Assembly: GCA_964484135.1 (NCBI GenBank)
Contig: CAZAEL010000033.1
Span: 1-27,138 of the forward strand
Reading direction: 5' to 3'
DNA from: CAZAEL01 sp964484135
Lineage (GTDB): Bacteria > Elusimicrobiota > Elusimicrobia > FEN-1173
DNA length: 27,138 nucleotides
The notes under the pieces were generated by a model, which was not told where the DNA came from, did not search any database, and saw only the letters and a list, made by a program, of their open reading frames with translations. Shown piece by piece: positions 1-6,548 of the stretch (position 1 is the first letter of the stretch; every line of letters begins with the position of its first letter). The position numbers and the translations under genes were made by a program.

Positions 1-25
1 CTCATGGCGCCTGCACGGGGGTTAA
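1..25. repeat. Terminal inverted repeat, left copy
   Basis: These 25 bases are the exact reverse complement of 27072-27096. Identity stops at base 26 on the inner side; the outer side is cut by the window edge, so the full repeat may be longer. The remaining bases 26-58 up to the trpS stop contain no gene and no clear terminator. Confidence 0.9.
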
Positions 26-58
26 CAGCCTAAAAACTCCCCCCACGGAATTAAACAA

Positions 59-1039
59 CTACACCAAACCCATTGCCTTGCGGGTTTCTTCCAAAGTTTT
101 TTGCGCGGTGGCGCGGGCCTTTTTGTTGCCTTCTTCCAAAACTTCCCACACCGCGCCGGGCTTTTGGGCCAGGGCCGCGCGCTTTTCCTGCAAAGGCTTG
201 AGCGCGGGCTCCATCAGGCTCGCCAGGTGCTTTTTGCAGGGCACGCACCCGATGCGGCCCTCTTGGCACTCCTTTTCGCGCTCCCCTGACTGGGGATTAT
301 AAATCTTGTGCAGGGCGTACACAACGCACCCCTCGGGGTGGCCCTTGTCGTCCGCCTTGAGTTTTTTGGGGTCCGTGTACATGCGGGAGATCTTCTTGGC
401 GAGGACGTCCCCCCCGTCCGTCAGCTCCACCGCGTTGCCGTAGGACTTGGACATCTTGCGCCCGTCCAGCCCCGGCACCTTGGGGGTCTGACCCAACAGG
501 GCCTTGGGCTCGGGGAAAACGCTGCCGTACAGCCGGTTGAACCGCCGGGCGATCTCCTGGCACAACTCGATGTGGGACAACTGGTCCTCGCCCACGGGCA
601 CCGCGTCCGCCTTGTACACCAAAATGTCCGCGGCCTGCAGGACCGGGTACCCCAAAAACCCGTGGGTGGCGATCTCCCGCCCTTCCAGCTCCCGCAACTG
701 TTCCTTATAGGTGGGGATGCGCTCCAGCCAGCCCAGGGGCGTGATCATGGAAAACAGCAAAGCCAGCTCCGCGTGCTCCATGACCCGGGACTGCTGAAAA
801 ATGACGCTCTTGTGGGGGTCCAGGCCCGCGGCCAGCCAGTCCAGCACCATCTCTTCCACGTTGGACTTGAGGCCCTTGGTCTCCTCGTACCCCGTGGTCA
901 GGGCGTGGAGGTCCGCCACCATGAAATAGCAGTGGTACTGGCCGCTGTTCTGCATCTCCAGCCAGCGGGACAGCGCCCCCCAATAATTGCCCAGGTGGAG
1001 CTTGCCCGAAGGCCGCATGCCGGAAAGCGTGGTTTTCAT
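59..1039 (-). CDS. trpS: Tryptophanyl-tRNA synthetase, with probable Fe-S cluster motif
   Basis: This class I aminoacyl-tRNA synthetase charges tRNA-Trp with tryptophan in the cytoplasm. The protein is 326 residues, normal for bacterial TrpRS. The HIGH-type signature is GKLHLGN at residues 12-18 and the KMSKS loop is at 195-199. Four cysteines, C238, C258, C265 and C268, form C-x19-C-x6-C-x2-C. This is close to the C-x22-C-x6-C-x2-C motif that binds a [4Fe-4S] cluster near the anticodon-binding region in Thermotoga maritima TrpRS, so a cluster is likely here by homology. The ATG overlaps the stop of the upstream radical SAM gene (ATGA), and a GAGG six bases upstream (1045-1048) lies inside that gene's 3' end. 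The TAG stop is at 59-61. A 38-bp near-copy of its 5' end occurs at 2694-2731. Identification is secure; the cluster is inferred. Confidence 0.97.
   Translation of the reverse strand: MKTTLSGMRPSGKLHLGNYWGALSRWLEMQNSGQYHCYFMVADLHALTTGYEETKGLKSNVEEMVLDWLAAGLDPHKSVIFQQSRVMEHAELALLFSMITPLGWLERIPTYKEQLRELEGREIATHGFLGYPVLQAADILVYKADAVPVGEDQLSHIELCQEIARRFNRLYGSVFPEPKALLGQTPKVPGLDGRKMSKSYGNAVELTDGGDVLAKKISRMYTDPKKLKADDKGHPEGCVVYALHKIYNPQSGEREKECQEGRIGCVPCKKHLASLMEPALKPLQEKRAALAQKPGAVWEVLEEGNKKARATAQKTLEETRKAMGLV
1002..1039. repeat. Direct repeat copy 1 (5' end of intact trpS)
   Basis: This 38-bp segment is repeated at 2694-2731 in the same orientation with a single difference (third base of codon 4, ACG against ACC). 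Together the two copies bracket a segment of about 1.65 kb that carries only the radical SAM gene. The left copy belongs to the functional trpS. Confidence 0.9.
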
Positions 1040-2616
1040 TGCGGCCTCAAATCGGTCAGTTTCCCAAGAACGTATTGATTTCCAGGGTCAATAACGGAAT
1101 ACCTTTCGTAGTAACGCAAAGCCTCCGCCTTTTTTCCTTTTGCTTCCCAATACCCCGCCAGGCAAAAATTCGTATAGGCCTCCATGGACATCTGGAGCCC
1201 GTCGATCACCTTGATCCCAAGGCCACGAGCGACCTCTATAAGAGTCTTATAGCGGTCGAGGCGGACGGGATAGGTGTTTTTCCCGTCCGCGGACTCCCAA
1301 TAAAGCGCGTTCTCGTGGGGAATGACCCCCCACTGCTCGGGGTTTTGTTCCAAACGGCCTTGTAAGTGCGTGAACGTATAACTGGGATACAACAGGTGTA
1401 TATAAGGGCGCATCTCCCGGAGGAAGTCGAGGGTCTTCTCGAAATCCGCCTCCGTTTCGCCCGGATGCCCTACCATGAAATTCGCGCGGACTTCCAGCCC
1501 CGCCCGGTCGATGTTTCTAAGGACTGTTTTCATCTCTTCCACGGTCTGCCTTTTGTCCATGAGGTTCAAAATGTTCTGGGAACCCGACTCAAAACCGATG
1601 ATGAGCGTCCGGCAGCCGGCCTTCCGAAGCTTGCGGCAAAACTCATCGGTCATCTCGCTCCGCACCACGGCATTGCATTCATGCCATTCCAGCCTGGGTC
1701 CCGCATCGGAGATGAGCAGATCGCAAAGGCGGTTGAGCTTCCTCATGCTCCCGTTCATGAGGATGTCGTAAAATTTGATGCGGCTGCGGGCCTCGAGGTT
1801 CGGCATCGCTTTCCTTTGATGGACGATCTCGCGATAGACCCGGTCGCCGGACATCTGCCGGAAGCCCGTCCATCCGGCGCGGTTCCCGCAAAAAGAACAT
1901 TGCCGGACGCAGCCGCGGCTCGCCATGAAGGCAAGGTCATAGCTCCGAAGGCGGTCGGTCCCGTACCGGCTCAGATCGAAAACCGAATAATCCGCGAACG
2001 GCAGCTTATCGAGATCGACGGCGGGGCGGTCCCCCGTAAAAGCGGGCCTCCCCTCCCCGTCCCGGACGAAGAGACCGGCGCAACCGTCCAGGGAACGCCC
2101 CCCTTGCAGGCGGGAAAGGACGTCCACGAACGTATCCTCCCCGTCGCCCACAACGACGGCGTCAACTTCGGGGTGATCGCGGAGGAGCTCTCCCGGCGAA
2201 TGAGGGATGACGGTAAAGAACTGTCCTCCAAAAACGACGCGCGTATCGGGCCGGCAGGCCTTGATCCAACGGGCCAGGACAAAACTGGCCGAAAGAGAAC
2301 ACCAGCTCACGGAAAAACCCACGACCGGGTTGGGAAACGAAACGATCTTTCCCAGATACTCGGTTTCGATGAAACCGCGCTCTTTTTCAAGGAACTCTTG
2401 GGCCAGCCTTTCGTCCTTCCAAACGCCGCTCATTTCTTCCGTCCACAGGCCATGGCTGACGTTCTTTTGCCTGAGGCACAAACCGTTGCTGACGTCCATG
2501 ATCTCCGCGGCAAAACCATGGTGCCTGACGCTGGCGTAAAGCTGAGCCAAGCCGATGGAAGGCTCCATGGAAGCGAAAGGCATCTGAACCAGAAAGGCCT
2601 TGATCCTATCTGTCAC
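1036..2616 (-). CDS. B12-binding-domain radical SAM protein
   Basis: The gene encodes a 526-residue radical SAM enzyme. The N-terminal ~175 residues look like a cobalamin-binding Rossmann domain, with the segment VVFGGQFF (127-134) and VVVGDGED (154-161), which are typical of the B12-binding radical SAM class. The [4Fe-4S]/SAM motif is C236-x3-C240-x2-C243. A single TPR-like helix pair lies near the C-terminus (about 485-520). The class includes methylases and enzymes of many secondary pathways; the substrate cannot be told. The start is GTG at 2616, preceded at some distance by AAGGGGGA; an internal ATG at residue 12 is less likely because the B12 domain begins before it. The stop overlaps the trpS start by four bases. 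GC is lower than in the large operon, and direct repeats of the trpS 5' end flank the gene, so it is probably a transferred insertion. Confidence 0.88.
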   Translation of the reverse strand: MTDRIKAFLVQMPFASMEPSIGLAQLYASVRHHGFAAEIMDVSNGLCLRQKNVSHGLWTEEMSGVWKDERLAQEFLEKERGFIETEYLGKIVSFPNPVVGFSVSWCSLSASFVLARWIKACRPDTRVVFGGQFFTVIPHSPGELLRDHPEVDAVVVGDGEDTFVDVLSRLQGGRSLDGCAGLFVRDGEGRPAFTGDRPAVDLDKLPFADYSVFDLSRYGTDRLRSYDLAFMASRGCVRQCSFCGNRAGWTGFRQMSGDRVYREIVHQRKAMPNLEARSRIKFYDILMNGSMRKLNRLCDLLISDAGPRLEWHECNAVVRSEMTDEFCRKLRKAGCRTLIIGFESGSQNILNLMDKRQTVEEMKTVLRNIDRAGLEVRANFMVGHPGETEADFEKTLDFLREMRPYIHLLYPSYTFTHLQGRLEQNPEQWGVIPHENALYWESADGKNTYPVRLDRYKTLIEVARGLGIKVIDGLQMSMEAYTNFCLAGYWEAKGKKAEALRYYERYSVIDPGNQYVLGKLTDLRPQ

Positions 2617-2659
2617 AGACGATAATCCCCCTTGACCTTATTCAGATTACTGTCTCGGG

Positions 2660-2731
2660 CTAGCTATCCTCCTTAACATTATCCGCAGGCGGTTTGCCCG
2701 AAGGCCGCATGCCGGAAAGGGTGGTTTTCAT
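2660..2731 (-). pseudogene. Truncated duplicate of the trpS 5' end
   Basis: Positions 2694-2731 match the first 38 bases of the trpS start region (1002-1039) with one mismatch, so the first 13 codons (MKTTLSGMRPSGK) are the same in both copies. After the lysine codon the sequence diverges completely. The frame runs on for ten unrelated codons to a TAG at 2660-2662, giving a 23-codon remnant. No Shine-Dalgarno sequence is visible in front of its ATG, unlike the intact gene. I read it as a recombination or insertion scar rather than a leader peptide, although an AAGGAGGA near its 3' end could be recruited as a ribosome binding site. Confidence 0.8.
2694..2731. repeat. Direct repeat copy 2 (orphan trpS 5' end)
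   Basis: This is the second copy of the 38-bp trpS start segment, 37 of 38 bases identical to 1002-1039. It lies between the methyltransferase stop codon and the radical SAM start. It may mark the ancestral trpS start displaced by insertion, or an attachment-like site duplicated by integration. Confidence 0.88.
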
Positions 2732-2779
2732 GGGGGTGTCGTGGGTGCTTTCGTGATTAAATTACAAGATCGCCCCGCA

Positions 2780-3520
2780 TTAAGCGGAACGGAGCAGATT
2801 TTTACGTCTTATGTGTCGTCGCGGCTTTGCGTGATGGGTTTTATACATCACCTTATGGTCGGCAAAAACAGGCTGGCGTTCAATGCCATTATGGCTCCCG
2901 CCATATTGAGGGTAAATCTTCGCCTGACTACCATCCACTTCATTACCCCACTGGGCCCATCCTGGCCTTTTATGACGCGCGAACAGCTCAAGATAGGGGC
3001 CTGGACTACATCTTTCAATGATGCCATAAAGCTCATCTGGCTTTCGGGAATGTTCCCGTTTTCGCGTTGAAAGGATATTAACCTGTGTCCGCCCCGGCGA
3101 CAGAGTCCGCATGCGCCCGCGGATGCCGAAGAGAACCATTTCCGTCACATTCCGAAAATAAAAACCCACACCCCGCCCATCAGGCCCCCCGTCTTTCCGT
3201 ATTTTGTACCAAACCAGATTCGTTTTATAGGTAAACCCCCAACGTTTCATGACTTCCAACCCCTCAAGAATGAGGGCATTGGGCACCCAAAGATAAAGAT
3301 GGCAGGTTTGATGGGCTATTTGCGAAACGGGGAGCTCCATGATTTCATGAAGACTCATGGTTGAGTATCTCATTAATCGTCGATGTTCCGGCGCCATTTT
3401 TCCCGTACGGTTTGAAAACTGCCAAGGAGGATCCGCCAAAATGGTTTGGTATTTACCTAAGCCATAGGACAGCAAGTCTTTGGCTGCGGCCTGGCTCAAT
3501 CCATTACTGGACGCGCTCAT
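2780..3520 (-). CDS. MT-A70 family DNA adenine methyltransferase (R-M modification subunit)
   Basis: This 246-residue protein is an S-adenosylmethionine-dependent N6-adenine methyltransferase of the MT-A70 family. The catalytic motif is D30-P-P-W33, following the strand YQTILAD. The family's C-terminal landmarks are also present: KREHSRKPDELY (154-165), where the family has its substrate-binding basic stretch, and ELFAR...PGWAQWGNE (178-194). About 50 residues extend beyond the usual domain end and are basic near the C-terminus (HAKPRRHIRRK), possibly a DNA contact. Its ATG overlaps the stop of the upstream endonuclease gene (ATGA), and the pairing strongly suggests it protects host DNA from that enzyme. 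MT-A70 proteins also occur as orphan or phage methylases, but the overlap with a nuclease argues for R-M. Low GC compared with the neighbouring operon. Confidence 0.9.
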   Translation of the reverse strand: MSASSNGLSQAAAKDLLSYGLGKYQTILADPPWQFSNRTGKMAPEHRRLMRYSTMSLHEIMELPVSQIAHQTCHLYLWVPNALILEGLEVMKRWGFTYKTNLVWYKIRKDGGPDGRGVGFYFRNVTEMVLFGIRGRMRTLSPGRTQVNILSTRKREHSRKPDELYGIIERCSPGPYLELFARHKRPGWAQWGNEVDGSQAKIYPQYGGSHNGIERQPVFADHKVMYKTHHAKPRRHIRRKNLLRSA

Positions 3521-4113
3521 TTCTTTGCCTCATAAAGTTTCTTCGTTATTCCAAAAACCAGGATGGGGCAACCGCCGCCACCGCCACCCTCAATTCTCGG
3601 CAACAACTTTTTCATCCAAGTGGTTGACCAACCGTATTTATTCCAAATATCCTTGCCCATGCCTTGAAAAATTTCGCTCAACTCATCGGCCTTGGTAATG
3701 ATCACTCCCACGCTTATGGCACGCAAATCAAAAAGCAGTCGGAAGTTGTTGAGATCCCTGTCGAAAAAGGGATCCTTGTTGCTCCACTCAACTTCAAGAG
3801 CGACCCCGTTTTTGAAGCAATCCACAGCATGAGTGGGTGTCTCAAACTCATTCTCATCCACTTTTATGGCCGTTTCAAAAGATTTTTCCTGCCAACCAAG
3901 ACCGGAGAAGGCCTTGTTAAACCACTGCGAAATGGGCGAAAGGCCGCCTCCCGGCGAACGCACATTGCTTTCTTGTAACCGAAACTTGCCGAGGACGGTA
4001 ATAATATCGTTCCACTCTTTACTGAAGTCGCCTTTCAAGACGGCACAGGCGTGCTTCCATTCGTGGACCTCATAATTCCTGCGCAAATTCTCGGGAAGCA
4101 AGTTGATCGTCAT
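3517..4113 (-). CDS. Type II restriction endonuclease, BglII/BstYI-like
   Basis: This 198-residue protein resembles the BglII/BstYI family of type II restriction enzymes. The probable PD-(D/E)xK-variant active site is D98-x8-E107-V-E109. The spacing equals that of BglII (D84, E93, Q95), whereas the E-x-E ending is like BamHI (E111, E113). It is followed by W110-S-N-K-D. Enzymes of this group cut GATC-centred six-base sites (AGATCT, RGATCY, GGATCC); a similar target here is an inference, not shown. A run of six glycines sits near the C-terminus (about 176-181). The start is ATG at 4113 behind a weak AGGG. The gene is first in a two-gene unit and overlaps the methyltransferase by four bases. 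Placing the nuclease ahead of the methylase is notable for control of expression. Confidence 0.8.
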   Translation of the reverse strand: MTINLLPENLRRNYEVHEWKHACAVLKGDFSKEWNDIITVLGKFRLQESNVRSPGGGLSPISQWFNKAFSGLGWQEKSFETAIKVDENEFETPTHAVDCFKNGVALEVEWSNKDPFFDRDLNNFRLLFDLRAISVGVIITKADELSEIFQGMGKDIWNKYGWSTTWMKKLLPRIEGGGGGGCPILVFGITKKLYEAKK

Positions 4114-4151
4114 AAGAACCCTGTTATTCGATTTTTATCGGAGCCCATTGG

Positions 4152-4160
4152 ATTTTAGCA
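4152..4160 (-). promoter_or_regulatory. Possible extended -10 element for the R-M genes
   Basis: On the minus strand this reads TGCTAAAAT, an extended -10 pattern (TGnTANNNT), about 40 bases ahead of the endonuclease ATG. No convincing -35 hexamer lies 16-18 bases further upstream, which is tolerable for extended -10 promoters. The surrounding 95-base gap between the nucleotidyltransferase stop and the endonuclease start is AT-rich. A separate promoter makes sense for an island inserted downstream of a long operon. Weak evidence. Confidence 0.35.
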
Positions 4161-4208
4161 TAAGCCTGCTGATCTGCGATATATTGGCTATTCACTTTTA
4201 GTTTATTC

Positions 4209-5516
4209 TTAAGACTTCGAAAACCGCTCCAGGACAAAGGTGATTTCCTCCGCGCGGGTACGGAGACGGCCTTCGAGGCGGGCGGCGCGGATGGCTTCGA
4301 AGATTTTGCCGTACACGGGGCCGGGCGGGTACCCCAGGTCCTGCAGGTCCTTGCCCGTGAGCAGAGGTTCGGAGGCCTGCCACTGGCTGAGGCGTTGGGG
4401 GTCCTTGAGGGCCAGTTTCAAGAAGGCCTGCACCGCGGGGGACAGCTTGGCCGGAGACACCACGTCGCCCTGCCCGGCCTGAAGCTTTTCCAAAATCAGG
4501 AGCGCCTGCCGCACGGTTTCCGTAAGGGCCTTGGGGAATTCCAGAACGCGCAGATCGTCCTGGGCCCTGTCCGGCGGGGTGGACTGGCAGAGGACCAAGA
4601 GACGAAAAAGGGCCTGGGAAGAAAGGCCGGGGCCCGCGGACGCGCTTTCCATCGGGACAGGGCCGTTCAAAAGCGCGGTTTTTTCTCTCCCCGCTTTCAA
4701 ACCTTTTTCCACGAAATCGTTCCACGTCCAGCGGGGGCTCCAAAACACCCAGGCCCCCCACTTCCACAGAAGTTTCAACGCGGGCTTGGGATCGGGTTCC
4801 TCCAAAATCCGTTCCAGCTCGTGCCGCCGCCGCGCCGGGCTCAAACGTTCCGGCCCCTTTTGCCGGATGGCCTCCAAAATCAAACGCTGGGTGCGGGGCT
4901 CCACCTTGAAGCCGTACCGGCCCGCGTACCGGGCCGCGCGAAAGATGCGCGTGGGGTCGTCCTGAAAGCTTTTGTCGTGCAGGACGCGCACCACTTTCCG
5001 GCGCAAATCGGCCCGTCCGTCAAAGGGGTCTTCCAAAAACCCCCACCGCTCCGGCGTGAGGTGGGCGGCCAGGGCGTTGACCGTGAAGTCCCGGCGGGCG
5101 AAGTCTTCGGCCAGGGACGCGGGCTCCACCACGGGCAAAGACGCGGGCTCGGGATACGTTTCCCGCCGGGCCGTGGCCACGTCCAAAGAAGTGTTGTCCG
5201 GAAAGTCCAGGGTGTACGTGAGGAACGCGGGGTGGTGGGTGACCTTGGCGGAGAAGTATTGGGCCGCCTCCTGCACCAGGGCCGCGGACGGGCCTTCCAC
5301 CACCACGTCCCAGTCCAGGGGCGCGCGGCGGAGCAGGAGGTCCCGCACGCATCCGCCCACCAGGCAGAGGCTGAGGTGCCGGGCCTTGGTCATGCGGCCC
5401 AGGGCCTCGAACCGTCGGCCCCAGGGCTCCGGCAAACGGTTCATGAGGTTTTGAAGGACGCCGTCGGTCCGGCGGGATGGGGCGGTCCTTTTTTTAGCAG
5501 CCCGGCGCTTTTTCAC
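4209..5516 (-). CDS. tRNA nucleotidyltransferase / poly(A) polymerase family (class II)
   Basis: This 435-residue class II nucleotidyltransferase adds nucleotides to RNA 3' ends, most likely CCA (or A, or CC) to tRNA. The catalytic head shows LVGGCVRD (52-59) and the metal-binding D68-W-D70. These are followed by the family motifs RRDFTVNALA and DDPTRIFRAARYAGR, and ERL...RRHELERIL of the neck. No HD phosphohydrolase domain is evident in the C-terminal part. From sequence alone CCA-adding, A-adding and poly(A) polymerase cannot be separated with confidence. The start is GTG at 5516, overlapping the stop of the 128-residue gene (GTGA). It is the last gene of the long operon and the right-hand neighbour of the low-GC island; trpS on the other side is also tRNA-related. 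Confidence 0.9.
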   Translation of the reverse strand: MKKRRAAKKRTAPSRRTDGVLQNLMNRLPEPWGRRFEALGRMTKARHLSLCLVGGCVRDLLLRRAPLDWDVVVEGPSAALVQEAAQYFSAKVTHHPAFLTYTLDFPDNTSLDVATARRETYPEPASLPVVEPASLAEDFARRDFTVNALAAHLTPERWGFLEDPFDGRADLRRKVVRVLHDKSFQDDPTRIFRAARYAGRYGFKVEPRTQRLILEAIRQKGPERLSPARRRHELERILEEPDPKPALKLLWKWGAWVFWSPRWTWNDFVEKGLKAGREKTALLNGPVPMESASAGPGLSSQALFRLLVLCQSTPPDRAQDDLRVLEFPKALTETVRQALLILEKLQAGQGDVVSPAKLSPAVQAFLKLALKDPQRLSQWQASEPLLTGKDLQDLGYPPGPVYGKIFEAIRAARLEGRLRTRAEEITFVLERFSKS

Positions 5517-5899
5517 GAAAAGGATTTTTGCAAGGCGTCCCGGACAAAGGCCGCCAGCGGCAGGGGCAGGCCCCCGCCCTCGGCCTCCAGGAAGGCCAGC
5601 AACCGTTTGGCCACCTCCGGCGTTCGGACGGACAGGTCCACGGTGGGCGACTTTAAATCATGCACCCGGGAGTCCACCTCCTTGGAGTCCACCCGGCCCG
5701 CGCGTATGCCGCGCCCATCCCATTCCAGCCACCATTCCTGCCGTTCGCCGGATTCTTCATAGCAGGTGGCCTGAAAAGACACCACCCGGTTGCGGCCGTC
5801 CAGCCACACGTACAAGTCCCCGGCCGGGGAGTGGTACCACACCTTGCGCCTGGAGCCCGATTCTTTTTTGAGGGACTCGGAATCGACCTCTCTCAGCAC
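5513..5899 (-). CDS. Small protein of unknown function
   Basis: I do not recognise this 128-residue protein. It has no signal peptide or membrane segment and is probably cytoplasmic. The first two thirds look beta-rich, with many Trp/Tyr (KVWYHS, DLYVWLD, EWWLEWDG), followed by a helical end (VAKRLLAFLEAEGG...AAFVRDALQKSF). The start is GTG, one base after the stop of the CpXC gene, with an AGGG about nine bases ahead. The end overlaps the nucleotidyltransferase start. The tight coupling and the codon usage matching the operon support a real gene. Its position directly after CpXC suggests a shared role with that protein, but no function can be assigned. Confidence 0.75.
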   Translation of the reverse strand: MLREVDSESLKKESGSRRKVWYHSPAGDLYVWLDGRNRVVSFQATCYEESGERQEWWLEWDGRGIRAGRVDSKEVDSRVHDLKSPTVDLSVRTPEVAKRLLAFLEAEGGGLPLPLAAFVRDALQKSFS

Positions 5900-5900
5900 G

Positions 5901-6548
5901 TCAACGGCCCTGCAAAAGGGAGGACAGGTCGAGCCCCTCCCCTTCCACCCGCCGCAAAAGCCGGGCGTAGGTTTGCAAACGGTCGTTGGCCGCCACCAGG
6001 GTTTTGAGCCCTTGGCGCAGGCGTTCCGACGGGGTTCCCTGGCCGCGGGACAGGGGCAGGCGGGAAGGCACGTCCTTTTGACGGGCCAGCGAGGGATGGA
6101 CGCGCCGCACCTCCAGCTTCAGGGAAGCGGCCAGCCCGTCCAGCACGTCGCCTTCGTCCCAATGGTCCTGTTCCCGCGTCAGCAGGTCCACCAGCTCATC
6201 CATGCCGAAGAGCGACAGGGGGTCGTACCGCAGCTTCTGTTCGGGCGGGAGCGCCTGCTGGGTGGCGGCGAAGTCGTGGCCCGTTTTCTGCCGCCATTTG
6301 TCCTTTTCCGTCTCGTACTGTTTGGGGTACACGAAGACCATGAGCTCCTGCGCCGGGTCGTGGTACAGCAAAAACCGTTCCGCGTACAGCATCTGGCTGC
6401 AGATGGGGCACCGCACCACGTTCAACTGGCCGGCCAGGATTTCGTCCCGCAGGGGCGGGTCGTCCTGCGCGTTGACCGAGCTCCACAGGCGGGCCTCGAA
6501 CTCCTCCCCGCAGGCGCAGCGGACGTCCTGCTCCGAGGAAAAAGACAT
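5901..6548 (-). CDS. CpXC domain protein
   Basis: This 215-residue protein has an N-terminal CpXC domain. Two cysteine pairs, C11-A-C13-G and C47-P-I-C50, are arranged as in that family and probably bind a metal. The spacer carries the conserved-looking LWSSVNAQDDPPLRDEIL followed by LNVVRCP. The rest contains mostly helices, including a segment rich in charged residues (YPKQYETEKDKWRQKT), and ends in LRRVEGEGLDLSSLLQGR. The family's biochemical role is not established. The ATG shares one base with the TAA of the upstream peptidase gene (TAATG), so coupled translation is likely. No signal peptide; probably cytoplasmic. Confidence 0.85.
   Translation of the reverse strand: MSFSSEQDVRCACGEEFEARLWSSVNAQDDPPLRDEILAGQLNVVRCPICSQMLYAERFLLYHDPAQELMVFVYPKQYETEKDKWRQKTGHDFAATQQALPPEQKLRYDPLSLFGMDELVDLLTREQDHWDEGDVLDGLAASLKLEVRRVHPSLARQKDVPSRLPLSRGQGTPSERLRQGLKTLVAANDRLQTYARLLRRVEGEGLDLSSLLQGR

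Larger units (their letters stand above)
1040..4208. other. Putative horizontally acquired island (radical SAM gene plus restriction-modification pair)
   Basis: By eye this stretch has clearly lower GC than the genes on both sides, most markedly in the R-M genes (2780-4113, around half G+C), with more A/T-ending codons. It separates two tRNA-related genes, the tRNA nucleotidyltransferase and trpS. It contains a restriction-modification pair, a class commonly moved between genomes, and a trpS remnant. No integrase, transposase or tRNA end was seen, so the transfer mechanism is unknown. The boundaries are approximate; the left one is set by the trpS repeat and the right one by the nucleotidyltransferase stop. 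Confidence 0.6.

Noticed and set aside
1..58. Possible terminator after trpS
   Set aside because: Runs of G and C could pair across a long loop, but there is no compact stem followed by a T-run, so I do not call it.
2660..2731. Leader peptide or attenuator ahead of the radical SAM gene
   Set aside because: The 23-codon frame begins with trpS sequence and lacks a ribosome binding site and any tandem regulatory codons. A duplication scar explains it better.
2741..3070. Plus-strand frame of 109 codons opposite the methyltransferase
   Set aside because: It is antisense to clear MT-A70 motifs, with no recognisable domain or ribosome binding site.
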